This document shows positions 43,218 through 52,557 of a stretch of DNA of 64,000 bases, one piece after another. Positions within the stretch are counted from its first letter, which is position 1, and each line of letters starts with the position of its first letter. The DNA lies in NCBI RefSeq assembly GCF_943193175.1, contig NZ_CALPDF010000025.1, positions 1-64,000 of the forward strand, written 5' to 3'. The stretch is from Neobacillus muris (GTDB lineage Bacteria > Bacillota > Bacilli > Bacillales > Cytobacillaceae). The translations under genes and the position numbers were made by a program. A model generated the notes under the pieces. It saw only the letters and a list, made by a program, of their open reading frames with translations, was not told where the DNA came from and did not search any database.

Positions 43218-43270
43218 CTTCAACGCTTTAACGGACTGGGGGACTGTCCCCCAGTCCGTTAAAGCTTTAA
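43218..43270. repeat. REP-like palindromic element, copy 5
   Basis: The best preserved copy: a perfect 20-bp stem (43225-43244 with 43246-43265) with a single T in the middle. It has the GCTTTAACGGACT arm and the GGGGGACTGTCCCCC core. It lies 45 bases after the stop of the exported protein gene. Confidence 0.9.
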
Positions 43271-43390
43271 ACAAAGAAACAATGTCAGATTTTGTTACGG
43301 GATTGTTGAAAGAAGAGGAGGCATGTTTATAATTAGGTATTAATAGGGAATGAAGACTATACAAAATATTACAAAAATTATGAAATTAAA

Positions 43391-43420
43391 TTGACTTTTA
43401 AGATATTTGTGGTTTATATT
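43391..43420 (+). promoter_or_regulatory. Sigma-A-type promoter of the catabolic locus
   Basis: TTGACT and TATATT separated by 18 bases. A second, extended -10-like box TGATACAAT lies at 43437-43445. TATTGT at 43417 and ACAATA at 43441 form a widely spaced inverted repeat, a weak operator candidate. Confidence 0.6.
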
Positions 43421-43465
43421 GTTAAAAACAGGTAAGTGATACAATAAAAGGAAGGGCGTGGTATT

Positions 43466-44272
43466 TTGAATAAAAGTGTCAACAGTTCACAATCAACATT
43501 TTTTGCTGGGAAAGTGGTTTTGGTTACGGGAGCAGCTCATGGAATCGGCAAAGGAATTTGTGAAGCCTTCCTCAAACACGGGGCAACAGTTATTGGCACC
43601 GATATTTTAGAGAAGGAACTTCTTGAAGTGGACAAAGAAATTGGAGGAATAGAAAGGAAGGCTGCCTTTTATACATATTCTTGCGATCTTACCGATGAAT
43701 CAAACATAAAAGAACTAATCGAGTACGTAATAAATTATTTTAATAGAATTGATGTCTTGGTCAATAATGCTGGCGGAGTTTGCGGCCAAGTCCACCAGCC
43801 AGTAGAGGAAGTTTCAGCAGAAGCTTGGCGGAAGATATTCTCCGTTAACCTAGACGCAGCATTTTATACAACAAAGGCTGCTGCCCCATATATGAAAAGG
43901 CAGAACTATGGGAGGATTATTAATATTTCAAGCGGTGCCGGTAGAAGTACAAGCTTGACCGGCATTCAAGCATATGCAAGTGCCAAGGCAGGTCAAATTG
44001 GGTTTACTCGGCAAATGGCCCAAGAATTAGGAGCATTTGGCATTACCGTAAATAATGTGGCACCTGGATTTGTCCTTTCAAATCCGTCTACCCAAAAACA
44101 ATGGGAAGCAATGTCACATGAGAAACAACAGAGCCTGGTGGAATCCATCTCAGTCAAGAGATTAGGAGAGCCGGAAGACATCGCCTATCCTGTGTTATTT
44201 TTCGCCTCGGATTTTGCCAGTTATATAAGCGGCCAAACCATTTCAGCTGATGGGGGACTACAACTTTTCTAG
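43466..44272 (+). CDS. Short-chain dehydrogenase/reductase
   Basis: A 268-residue classical SDR. The cofactor motif is VTGAAHGIGKGI near residue 20, NNAGG is near 98, and the active-site Ser-Tyr-Lys is in NISSGAGRS and YASAKAGQIGF. The C-terminus has GFVLSNPSTQ and SGQTISADGGLQLF. It oxidises or reduces a hydroxyl/carbonyl group. First gene of the catabolic locus. TTG or ATG choice: the frame opens with TTG at 43466, with GGAAGGGCG 10 bases upstream. Confidence 0.87.
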   Translation: MNKSVNSSQSTFFAGKVVLVTGAAHGIGKGICEAFLKHGATVIGTDILEKELLEVDKEIGGIERKAAFYTYSCDLTDESNIKELIEYVINYFNRIDVLVNNAGGVCGQVHQPVEEVSAEAWRKIFSVNLDAAFYTTKAAAPYMKRQNYGRIINISSGAGRSTSLTGIQAYASAKAGQIGFTRQMAQELGAFGITVNNVAPGFVLSNPSTQKQWEAMSHEKQQSLVESISVKRLGEPEDIAYPVLFFASDFASYISGQTISADGGLQLF

Positions 44273-44281
44273 GGGGTTACT

Positions 44282-45316
44282 ATGGACATTACAATTATTG
44301 GTTCAGGAGCTATCGGAGGTGTTTTGGGTGCCTACCTTTTAAAAGCCGGAAAACAAGTGACGTTTTGTGATATTGACCAGAACCACGTAAAAACGATGAA
44401 TGAGCAGGGCCTTACAATTGAAGGACCAGAAGAAACTTTTACCGTAAACGGCTGTGCCTATACACCAGAGAAACTGATTCAAAAAGGGAAAAATTTAGAC
44501 ACCGTGTTCTTGTGTGTGAAAGCCCAGCACACTGAAGCAGCACTAGCTCCATTTCTACAGTTGATGAATCAAAATACAAAGGTGGTTTCTTTCCAAAACG
44601 GCCTATGTGAAAATTTAATTGCCAGTTTAATAGGGAAGGAACGAACAATTGGCTGCTTTGTCAATTTTTCAGCAGATTATTTAGAACCTGGCAAAATTCT
44701 TTATGGCGGGGTCTCCTCCCTATACATAGGAGAAATAGATAATACTATCAGCAATCGAGTATTAGAGCTAAAGGAAATATTACAAGATTGGGGACCAGTC
44801 CAAACGACAGACAATATTTGGGGCTACCTATGGAGTAAGATGTCCTATGCAGGACTTTTATACGCAACAGCTCTAGTGGACGAAACCATGGCAGGGGTTG
44901 TTAGGAATACAGAATTAAGAGAAACATTAATGGAATTATGCTCCGAAATATTGGAAGTGGCTGACAAAGAAGGTGTAACCCCCATTGAGTTTGATGACTG
45001 GGTTCCTTCACTCATTTATCCAAGAGAATCTCGGGATCTCCCGGCATTAAATGCCCAGCTTGAGAGGCTTGCAGCCAGAATGGCTTCAAACAAAAAGACA
45101 AAAAGCGGCATATGGAGAGATCTTGCCGTACGAAAAAGGAAAACAGAAATCGACGCCCAATTAGTCCCAATCGTCGAATTGGGAAAAAAACATCAAGTAC
45201 CAATGCCTTTAACCACACTATTAATTTCAATGATCAAGGAACTGGAAAACGGCCAGCTCCAAATGGATTGGAAAAATCTCAATCGTTTAAAAGAGAGGTT
45301 TCTCGATGGAAAATAA
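44282..45316 (+). CDS. Ketopantoate-reductase-like 2-hydroxyacid dehydrogenase
   Basis: A 344-residue ApbA/PanE-type protein. The dinucleotide motif is IGSGAIGGVLGAYLL, TVFLCVKAQHTEAAL is near residue 80, and the helical C-domain has LWSKMSYAGLLYATALVDE. It is a paralogue of the gene at 22264. In this locus it more likely acts on a catabolic 2-oxo or 2-hydroxy acid than in pantothenate synthesis. It begins nine bases after the SDR stop and its end overlaps the GntR start by 11 bases. Confidence 0.83.
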   Translation: MDITIIGSGAIGGVLGAYLLKAGKQVTFCDIDQNHVKTMNEQGLTIEGPEETFTVNGCAYTPEKLIQKGKNLDTVFLCVKAQHTEAALAPFLQLMNQNTKVVSFQNGLCENLIASLIGKERTIGCFVNFSADYLEPGKILYGGVSSLYIGEIDNTISNRVLELKEILQDWGPVQTTDNIWGYLWSKMSYAGLLYATALVDETMAGVVRNTELRETLMELCSEILEVADKEGVTPIEFDDWVPSLIYPRESRDLPALNAQLERLAARMASNKKTKSGIWRDLAVRKRKTEIDAQLVPIVELGKKHQVPMPLTTLLISMIKELENGQLQMDWKNLNRLKERFLDGK

Positions 45317-45977
45317 TTTGCTATTCAACCATGAGAACCTATCAGACCATGTAGTCAAAATAATCCGAACCATGATACTAAACGGAACACTTAAGCCCGG
45401 GGAAAAAGTGAACCAGGCGCAGCTTGCGGAAAAACTCACCATTTCTCGCGGACCCATTAGAGAAGCATTAAGGATGCTACAAAATGAAGGACTGATTAAA
45501 CACGAAACCAATAAAGGGACATTCGTTACAACCCTATCTCTTCAAGATGCCTATGAAATTTACACACTTAGAGCTCTATTAGAATCCAAGGCCGCAGAGA
45601 TTTCACTCAACTTTTTAACCGATAAGGAATATGCGAAACTCGAAAAACATTTGGATGAATTCCAACAAGCCTTGGAAAACAAAGATTTAGAGAGACAAGC
45701 CAGATGTGACATGAGTTTCCACAATTTAATCGTTGGAGCCAGTAAACACCAAAGGCTGATTCATATGCACAGGCAATTGGATACTCAGGTTGGAGCCATG
45801 TTTTTGACCGTGGCAAATATCCTTCCGGTAAGGGCAGCATTAGTAGTTGAGATTCACCGAAAGCTATTAGATGCCCTAAGGTCCCAAAAAAAAGAAAATG
45901 TCATTTCAGAGTTTTCCAGCCATTATTTGCAAGCCTTCGAAGAATTAAAGAATGTGAAAGAACTTTTGACCATTTAA
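45306..45977 (+). CDS. GntR family regulator, FCD subgroup
   Basis: A 223-residue regulator. The N-terminal winged helix has IIRTMILNGTLKPGEKVNQAQLAEKLTISRGPIREALRMLQ across residues 12-60 and GLIKHETNKGTFV. The C-terminal all-helical FCD domain (YEIYTLRALLESKAAEI, FHNLIVGASKHQRLI with likely metal-binding His) binds an organic acid in relatives. It is embedded in the locus, whose pathway it probably controls in response to an intermediate. Confidence 0.88.
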   Translation: MENNLLFNHENLSDHVVKIIRTMILNGTLKPGEKVNQAQLAEKLTISRGPIREALRMLQNEGLIKHETNKGTFVTTLSLQDAYEIYTLRALLESKAAEISLNFLTDKEYAKLEKHLDEFQQALENKDLERQARCDMSFHNLIVGASKHQRLIHMHRQLDTQVGAMFLTVANILPVRAALVVEIHRKLLDALRSQKKENVISEFSSHYLQAFEELKNVKELLTI

Positions 45978-45990
45978 AGGTGGTGTTGAT

Positions 45991-47007
45991 ATGTTACTTG
46001 AACTGCAAAACGTCTGCTTGGAATTAAAGCGGAACCATAAATACGTCAAAATCCTTGACGAGGTTTCATTTCAAGTGAATCAGGGAGAAACAGTGGGGAT
46101 TGTCGGCGAATCTGGCTGTGGAAAAAGTATGACCGCTTTATCCATCATGCGCCTCTTACCTGAAAAAGCAAAACTGAAGGGGACCATCAAGCTTGAAGAC
46201 GAAGACGTTACTAAATTTTCCAAAAAGGCTTTGGAGAAGGTGAGAGGAAATAAGCTGTCGATGATTTTTCAAGATCCGCTGACCTCTCTAAATCCCCTTC
46301 ATACAGTAGGCAAGCAAATTGAAGAAACCCTCATGCTTCATACAGATTTGACGAAAAGCCAACGAAAACAACGTGTAGTCGAGTTACTTAGGGAAGTGGG
46401 TTTGCCTAGAGCAGAAGAACTCGTCCATGAATATCCGCATCAATTGTCGGGCGGGATGAGGCAAAGGATTATGATTGCTATTGCCATGGCATGCAATCCC
46501 AGCCTGCTTATCTGTGATGAGCCTACAACGGCGCTGGATGTAACCGTTCAAGCGCAAATACTTGAGCTTATGAACAGCCTAAAAAAAATGAATGAGATGG
46601 GCATCATTATGATCACACATGATTTAGGTGTTGTTGCTGAGGTTTGTGATCGTGTCATTGTCATGTATGCAGGAAAAGTGGTAGAGCAAGCAGGAGTTAA
46701 GGAATTATTTCAAAACCCTAAACATCCATATACCAAGGGATTAATCGAGTCCATCCCAAAACTGGGTGAGAGGAAACAAATCCTTGGCTCCATCCCAGGG
46801 ACCGTTCCAGCTCCAGATAAATTGCCAAGTGGCTGCAAATTTGCCGACAGATGCAGTTATGCCATGGATACTTGCCGCCGAAAGATGCCGCCGATGGTCC
46901 ACATTACAAACGAACATTCAGCATCATGCTGGCTATTGGAAGAAGAGGAGGGAGAGCAATTTGTCACTTCTGGAAGTAAAAGAATTGAAACAACACTTCA
47001 CCATTAA
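45991..47007 (+). CDS. Dipeptide/oligopeptide ABC importer ATPase, DppD/OppD-like
   Basis: A 338-residue ABC ATPase. Walker A is GESGCGKSM near residue 40, the signature is [10 protein letters not shown] near 152, Walker B is [14 protein letters not shown] near 170, and the switch His is in MITHDLG. The C-terminal oligopeptide-specific Cys-rich tail has [16 protein letters not shown], which binds an iron-sulfur cluster in some relatives. It pairs with the next gene to power the importer. Confidence 0.9.
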   Translation: MLLELQNVCLELKRNHKYVKILDEVSFQVNQGETVGIVGESGCGKSMTALSIMRLLPEKAKLKGTIKLEDEDVTKFSKKALEKVRGNKLSMIFQDPLTSLNPLHTVGKQIEETLMLHTDLTKSQRKQRVVELLREVGLPRAEELVHEYPHQLSGGMRQRIMIAIAMACNPSLLICDEPTTALDVTVQAQILELMNSLKKMNEMGIIMITHDLGVVAEVCDRVIVMYAGKVVEQAGVKELFQNPKHPYTKGLIESIPKLGERKQILGSIPGTVPAPDKLPSGCKFADRCSYAMDTCRRKMPPMVHITNEHSASCWLLEEEEGEQFVTSGSKRIETTLHH

Positions 47008-47956
47008 GAAGGGCTTTTTAGGTGAAAAAAAGATCGTAAAAGCGGTTGATGGAGTCTCCTTTAAGATAGAGCAGGGAGAAACATTAGGGATTGTTGGTGA
47101 GTCGGGATGCGGCAAGTCCAGCTTGGGACGGACCATTCTCCAGCTGATTAAGCCTACTTCTGGAGTAATCCACTTTCAAGGAAGGGACATAACCCATCTG
47201 TCAAGGAAGGAAATGAAGGATGTACGGAAAGAGATGCAGATCGTCTTCCAAGATCCATATGCCTCGTTAAATCCGAGAAGTACTGTAAGAACCATTCTGG
47301 AGGACCCCTTAATCATTCACGGAATAAAGAGCAGACATAAAAGAATGGATATCATTGAAGGGATCATTGATAAAATTGGCATTCGCAAAGACCAATTAGA
47401 CCGCTATCCCCATGAATTTTCCGGCGGGCAAAGGCAGCGGATTGGCATTGCCAGAGCCCTCACCTTAAGCCCGAAACTTATTATTGCAGATGAACCGGTA
47501 TCGGCGCTGGATGTTTCCGTCCAGTCTCAGGTGTTAAATTTAATGGATGCATTACAGAAAGAACTAAACCTTAGTTACATTTTCATTTCTCACGATCTAT
47601 CTGTAGTACAGCACATATCCGACCGTGTAGCTGTAATGTATTTAGGAAAAATAGTTGAAATAGCCGATGTCGATGAACTGTATCAAAATCCGCTTCATCC
47701 TTATACAAAGGCTCTTTTATCAGCTGTACCGCTTCCAGATCCAGCTCAAATGAAGGAACGCATCATCCTGCAGGGTGACCTGCCAAGCCCAGTTAATCCG
47801 CCCAGCGGCTGCCCATTCCATACAAGATGTCCTCAGGCCACACCGGAATGCAAAGCCGAGATCCCCGAGCTCAGGGAAAAATCCATGGATCATTGGGCAG
47901 CCTGCATTCATGTCCAACCTGGACAAAAACAAAGCATACGCACCAGCATTTCATAA
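46961..47956 (+). CDS. Dipeptide/oligopeptide ABC importer ATPase, DppF/OppF-like
   Basis: A 331-residue ABC ATPase: Walker [12 protein letters not shown] near residue 45, signature [10 protein letters not shown], Walker [15 protein letters not shown] and FISHDLS. The C-terminal tail is [17 protein letters not shown] chose TTG at 46961 (8 bases after GGAGGGAG); the frame extends further back but that part reads the preceding gene out of frame. It overlaps the preceding gene by 47 bases. Confidence 0.88.
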   Translation: MSLLEVKELKQHFTIKKGFLGEKKIVKAVDGVSFKIEQGETLGIVGESGCGKSSLGRTILQLIKPTSGVIHFQGRDITHLSRKEMKDVRKEMQIVFQDPYASLNPRSTVRTILEDPLIIHGIKSRHKRMDIIEGIIDKIGIRKDQLDRYPHEFSGGQRQRIGIARALTLSPKLIIADEPVSALDVSVQSQVLNLMDALQKELNLSYIFISHDLSVVQHISDRVAVMYLGKIVEIADVDELYQNPLHPYTKALLSAVPLPDPAQMKERIILQGDLPSPVNPPSGCPFHTRCPQATPECKAEIPELREKSMDHWAACIHVQPGQKQSIRTSIS

Positions 47957-47977
47957 TCAAGAAAGGAGGCGGGCTAG

Positions 47978-48991
47978 ATGGATGCGCTTCGCTATATTAT
48001 AAAAAGAATTTTACTCATGATACCCATATTGTTTGGAATCAGCGTTTTGACTTTTTTTATATCAAATACGATTCCTGGAGACCCAGCCAGATTGGCTGCA
48101 GGACCTCATGCTGATGCGAAAATCATCGAAGAGCTCCAAGAAAAAATGGGGTTAAATGATCCCTTATATGTTCAGTATGGCAGGTATATGAAAAACTTGG
48201 TGCAAGGTGATTTGGGGACAAGCAACTATTCACACCAGCCAGTCATGGAAGACATCAAACAATATTTCCCAGCAACTTTGGAGCTCACCTTATTTTCTAT
48301 GTTTATTACGATTTTAATAGGGATTCCTTTAGGGGTAATCTCAGCAAGCAAGAAGGACAAGCTCGCGGATCAATTTGCCAGGGTGATGGCTCTCATCGGT
48401 GTGGCTATGCCGGCGTTTTGGCTGGGGATTATCTTTCTACTTTTCTTTTATTTGCAGCTCGGCATACTGCCGGGATCAGGACGTTTAGATACTGGGCTTG
48501 CACCTCCAGAAAGCATTACTGGCATGTACACCATTGATGCTTTGTTGACAGGAAATTGGGCAGTTTTTAATTCGGCTATTATCCACTTAATTCTTCCGGG
48601 CATAACACAGGCAGCCGTAACGATTGGCATGATCACCAGGATGACAAGGTCCTCCATGCTGGAAGTGTTAAACAGCGATTATATCAGAACCGCCTTTGCC
48701 AAAGGAGGTTCGCAAAATCGCGTCCTATATGGCCATGCTCTCAGAAACGGAATGATGCCAATTTTAACGCTTCTGGGCATGACATTTGGCCACTCATTAG
48801 GAGGCAGTGTCCTTGTGGAATCCGTCTTCTCCTGGCCTGGTTTAGGCAGATACGCTGTAAATGCCATCACATATTTGGATTTTCCAGCCGTAATGGCCGT
48901 TACCATTTTGATCGCCGTTTTATTTATAACAGTCAATTTACTCATCGACATCTTGTACCAAGTGGTGGACCCACGACTTAATTACGATTAA
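47978..48991 (+). CDS. ABC importer permease, DppB-like
   Basis: A 337-residue membrane protein: MDALRYIIKRILLMIPILFGISVLTFF at the start, NTIPGDPARLAAG, six helices and the cytoplasmic EAA-type loop (YIRTAFAKGGSQNRVLYGHALRNGMMPI) that contacts the ATPase. GGAGGCGGG precedes the ATG. It forms the channel with the next gene. Confidence 0.9.
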   Translation: MDALRYIIKRILLMIPILFGISVLTFFISNTIPGDPARLAAGPHADAKIIEELQEKMGLNDPLYVQYGRYMKNLVQGDLGTSNYSHQPVMEDIKQYFPATLELTLFSMFITILIGIPLGVISASKKDKLADQFARVMALIGVAMPAFWLGIIFLLFFYLQLGILPGSGRLDTGLAPPESITGMYTIDALLTGNWAVFNSAIIHLILPGITQAAVTIGMITRMTRSSMLEVLNSDYIRTAFAKGGSQNRVLYGHALRNGMMPILTLLGMTFGHSLGGSVLVESVFSWPGLGRYAVNAITYLDFPAVMAVTILIAVLFITVNLLIDILYQVVDPRLNYD

Positions 48992-49004
48992 AGGGGAGTA
49001 AGGA

Positions 49005-49823
49005 ATGGTTAGACGAGTTTTTCTCAGCCCTTTAACCATGCTAGGGCTATTTATTGTAGTAATGATCGTTATCCTGGCCATATTCGCTCCGTGGATTGCG
49101 CCGAATGACCCGCTACAGGTCAATTTAGGGCAAAAACTATTGCCCCCAAGTTCAGAGCACCTATTCGGAACCGATGAGGTAGGCAGGGATATCCTTAGCA
49201 GAATTATCTTTGGAACCCGCATCTCATTAAAAATTGGGTTTTTAGTCGTCATCATCGCCTTTCCAATTGGAACCATTCTAGGGGCCATTGCCGGTTATGC
49301 AGGCGGGGCGGTGGACCAGGTTATTATGAGGATTACCGATATTTTCCTCAGTTTCCCTGGCATTATTTTATCCATGTCAATTGCGGCTGCATTAGGGCCA
49401 TCAATCGAAAATGTTCTGCTTGCGTTGGCTGTCACTTGGTGGCCTTGGTACACCAGGATAGTCCGTTCATCCGTTTTATCAATCAAAAATTCAGAATTTG
49501 TAGAATCAGCCAGGGCACTTGGAGCAAGTCCCATAAGAATTTTAATCAAGGAAATAATCCCTAATACGATTGGACCCGCCAGTATCCAAGCCAGTCTTGA
49601 TTTAGGCTTTGTGATCCTGTCTGCAGCCGGGTTAAGCTTCATTGGGTTAGGCGCTCAACCTCCTTCACCAGAGTGGGGAGCCATGCTGTCCTCAAGCCGG
49701 GAAATTCTCCGTGATGCCTGGTGGTCTGCTACATTCCCGGGGATTGCCATCCTCCTTACTGTCCTTGGGTTCAATCTATTGGGTGATGGATTAAGAGATT
49801 TGCTTGACCCTAAAAACAGATAA
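49005..49823 (+). CDS. ABC importer permease, DppC-like
   Basis: A 272-residue membrane protein with DPLQVNLGQKLLPPSSEHLFGTDEVGRDILSRIIFG near residues 32-70 (the DppC/OppC hallmark) and six helices. The EAA loop is EFVESARALGASPIRILIKEIIPN. GGGGAG precedes the ATG. Confidence 0.9.
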   Translation: MVRRVFLSPLTMLGLFIVVMIVILAIFAPWIAPNDPLQVNLGQKLLPPSSEHLFGTDEVGRDILSRIIFGTRISLKIGFLVVIIAFPIGTILGAIAGYAGGAVDQVIMRITDIFLSFPGIILSMSIAAALGPSIENVLLALAVTWWPWYTRIVRSSVLSIKNSEFVESARALGASPIRILIKEIIPNTIGPASIQASLDLGFVILSAAGLSFIGLGAQPPSPEWGAMLSSSREILRDAWWSATFPGIAILLTVLGFNLLGDGLRDLLDPKNR

Positions 49824-49913
49824 AATTCCAAAAACGATTCTATTCTGAGGGGAGGGATGCCTTCAAGCATAATCGGCAATACCATAAAAAATGATCAATT
49901 CGGGGGGAAACCA

Positions 49914-51542
49914 ATGAACAAAAGCAGGTTGTTAGGAAAAGCAATGTCACTTTTACTCATTGTCATGTTGGCATTAACAGGCTGTAATAAGTACAATCAA
50001 GAATCTTCTGGTGAAGGAAACACATCAGAAAACAATGGCACTAATGCATCAGCTAAACCAAGCGACCCAAACGTATTTAATTTTGCTACTAACCAAGACA
50101 TCCCGCACCTAGACCCGCATGGCACTTCGGCAAATACTTCTTTCCGTGTTACCTACATGCTTTATGATCGTCTGGTAACCTATGATGGAACCGATACCGA
50201 AGTAAAACCTCAATTAGCAGAAAAATGGGACATTTCTGATGACGGATTAACGTATACCTTTTATCTCAATAAAGAGGCCAAGTTTCACGATGGAACTCCT
50301 GTAACCGCGGAAGCTGTTAAATATTCATTTACCCGCGCTATTGACGTCGGCAAATCAGCCGCCGGCCAATTTAAAGGCGTTATTAATAAAGACAGCTTCG
50401 AGATTGTCGATGACCATACTATCAAAATCAAATTAGAACAGCCATTTGCTCCATTTATTAAAACTTTAGGCACTGTATTTGGAAATATCGTCAACCCTAA
50501 ACTCGCCGAGCACCACGGAGATGACCTTGGTGAAAGCTATATCGCAGATAAAGATATGGGGTCTGGCCCATACGTGCTTGAAAGCTGGGACCGCGGGCAA
50601 AAGCTGGTTTTAAAAGCGAATGAAGACTATTGGGGAACCTCTCCTACAATGAAAACGGTAAACATCCAAATTGTCAATGAACCGTCAACCGCCCGTTTAA
50701 TGCTTGAAAAAGGAGAAATTGACCTTATTGATGACACCATGCTTTCTCCTGATGTCATGAAACAAATGGAAGACACGGAAGGCATTGAGATCGTCAAATC
50801 ACCTGGCTATGCCATCGATGACATCGCCATCAATATGGAAAAAGAGCCGCTCGATAATGTAAAGGTCCGCCAGGCACTTGCATATGCGGTAAACTATGAT
50901 TCTATCAATAAAGATATCCTGTTAGATGCCGGTAAGCGTGTTGGAGGAATCATCCCAGAAGGCATGTTTGGTTACAACCCTGATGTTAAACTTTATGACT
51001 TTGATCTAGAAAAAGCGAAAGCACTTCTAAAAGAAGCCGGTTATGAAAAAGGATTTGATTTAGAGCTTCTCATCTCTGAAAATAATGAAGTCCGCAAGAA
51101 CATTGCCGTAATGATGCAATCTGACCTAAAACAAATTGGCATCAATTTGAACATCAAGACATTGGCATGGCCGACATTCCTTGAAACAGTAACCTCTGGA
51201 GGCCACCAGCTGGCTCTCGCTTCTTGGACACCTGATTATCCGGATCCGGACTATAACCTTTGGTATTTTGCCCATTCATCCAGCAAAGGCCCTGGCTTTA
51301 ACTTAGCCTATTTTGATAACAAGAACGTGGACCAGCTGCTGGAGGAAGGAAGAAAAACAGTAGATGAAAACCGCCGTGAGGAAATCTATAAAGAGATCCA
51401 AACGATTATGAATGATGAAGTTCCATATATCTTCCCATCTCAGCGTTTAGTTGAAGTAGCAAAAAGAGAATGGGTAAAAGGCTTTGAAATTAACCCAATG
51501 AATACTTGGTACGTTCCATTCCAAAAAATCACAAAGGAATAG
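49914..51542 (+). CDS. Extracellular solute-binding lipoprotein (DppA/OppA family 5)
   Basis: A 542-residue lipoprotein. The signal (SLLLIVMLALTGC) has its lipobox Cys at residue 24, and a Ser/Asn-rich linker follows. The family 5 fold begins at NVFNFATNQDIPHLDPHGTS; GLTYTFYLNKEAKFHDGTPV and VRQALAYAVNYDSI are typical. It captures the substrate for the DppBCDF-like importer. ATG 49914 is preferred; the frame opens at 49857 but the extra 19 residues would spoil the signal. It precedes an internal terminator. Confidence 0.9.
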   Translation: MNKSRLLGKAMSLLLIVMLALTGCNKYNQESSGEGNTSENNGTNASAKPSDPNVFNFATNQDIPHLDPHGTSANTSFRVTYMLYDRLVTYDGTDTEVKPQLAEKWDISDDGLTYTFYLNKEAKFHDGTPVTAEAVKYSFTRAIDVGKSAAGQFKGVINKDSFEIVDDHTIKIKLEQPFAPFIKTLGTVFGNIVNPKLAEHHGDDLGESYIADKDMGSGPYVLESWDRGQKLVLKANEDYWGTSPTMKTVNIQIVNEPSTARLMLEKGEIDLIDDTMLSPDVMKQMEDTEGIEIVKSPGYAIDDIAINMEKEPLDNVKVRQALAYAVNYDSINKDILLDAGKRVGGIIPEGMFGYNPDVKLYDFDLEKAKALLKEAGYEKGFDLELLISENNEVRKNIAVMMQSDLKQIGINLNIKTLAWPTFLETVTSGGHQLALASWTPDYPDPDYNLWYFAHSSSKGPGFNLAYFDNKNVDQLLEEGRKTVDENRREEIYKEIQTIMNDEVPYIFPSQRLVEVAKREWVKGFEINPMNTWYVPFQKITKE

Positions 51543-51551
51543 ATTAACAGT

Positions 51552-51589
51552 AAGCGGCCGTAAGAAGTTTCATCATACGGCCGTTTTAC
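51552..51589 (+). terminator. Internal terminator after the binding-protein gene
   Basis: CGGCCGTA and TACGGCCG with a 13-base loop, then TTTTAC. It splits the importer genes from the hydrolase genes; readthrough is likely because no promoter is obvious in the 25 bases left. Confidence 0.75.
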
Positions 51590-51614
51590 TCCATCTTAAC
51601 TAGGAGGGGAAAAT

Positions 51615-52556
51615 ATGTGGAAGATTGGTAACCTTTCGGCTGCAAAAGGGGAAAAAGTGAAGGGCTATTTACAATTTGATTTAACAAAAGAAAAGCTGCC
51701 TGCCTTTTTAATCCATGGTGAACAAGATGGACCTGAGGTCTTGATCCTTGGAGGGATTCATGGCTGTGAATATACATCGATTGATGCTGCACTGAAATTG
51801 GCGAGAAGATTAGAACCTAAGGATGTAAAGGGGAGACTTTCTATTATTCCCATTGCAAACCCAGCTTCATTCTATGCAAGAAGCATCTATGTCCATCCCG
51901 AGGACAAAAAAAATCTGAATCGCTCATTTCCTGGAAAAGAAAAGGGAAGTGCTGCTGAAAAATTAGCCTATTGCCTCAATGAAACAGTGATAAAATCAGC
52001 CGACTATCTCATTGACCTCCATGGCGGCGATATGATTGAAGCCCTTGTTCCGTTTACCATCTATCAAGTAACGGAAGATCAAGCGTTGACAGAGCAATCC
52101 AAACAGTTTGCCTCCCTGTTTGGAATCGAATATGTAGTAGGCTCGACAGGACAGGTTGGCGGTTCCACCTATGCCTGTGCGGCCCAGCAGGGGAAGGTGG
52201 CAGTAATTGCCGAAGCAGGGCAGCAAGGAATACTAGATTCTAGTAAATCTTCCCTTTTACAAGAGGGCGTTAAAAATGCCTTAAGATCTATCGGTGTAAT
52301 CAAAGGTGATCCTTCCAGCAGCCAAATCCGTGCCCTGCAGACTTTTGACTGGAGTTTCGCAGATTTTTCCGGTTTATGGTACCCATGTGTGGAGATTGGG
52401 GAAACAGTTCAAGAAAAGGCACTGATAGGTAAAATAACCGATGAATTCGGTGAAACCTTAAAGGAATATTATGCCCAAACCTCTGGTGTGGTTTTATTTT
52501 TAGTGACTTCATTGGCGATCAATGAGCGAGACCCGCTCTTGGCGATTGGTGATTAA
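51615..52556 (+). CDS. Succinylglutamate desuccinylase/aspartoacylase family protein
   Basis: A 313-residue M14-like zinc amidohydrolase. Ligands are in GGIHGCEYTS (His-x-x-Glu) near residue 47 and in YLIDLHGGD near 130; ARSIYVHPEDKKNLNRSFPG carries the conserved substrate Arg/Asn region. The catalytic Glu is likely in AVIAEAGQQG. The family cleaves N-acyl amino acids or similar amides. AGGAGGGG precedes the ATG. Confidence 0.82.
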   Translation: MWKIGNLSAAKGEKVKGYLQFDLTKEKLPAFLIHGEQDGPEVLILGGIHGCEYTSIDAALKLARRLEPKDVKGRLSIIPIANPASFYARSIYVHPEDKKNLNRSFPGKEKGSAAEKLAYCLNETVIKSADYLIDLHGGDMIEALVPFTIYQVTEDQALTEQSKQFASLFGIEYVVGSTGQVGGSTYACAAQQGKVAVIAEAGQQGILDSSKSSLLQEGVKNALRSIGVIKGDPSSSQIRALQTFDWSFADFSGLWYPCVEIGETVQEKALIGKITDEFGETLKEYYAQTSGVVLFLVTSLAINERDPLLAIGD

Positions 52557-52557
52557 G

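Noticed and set aside
46766-46960. Long 5' extension of the second ABC ATPase frame
   Set aside because: It overlaps the coding C-terminus of the first ATPase in another frame and shows no ABC similarity before the TTG at 46961.
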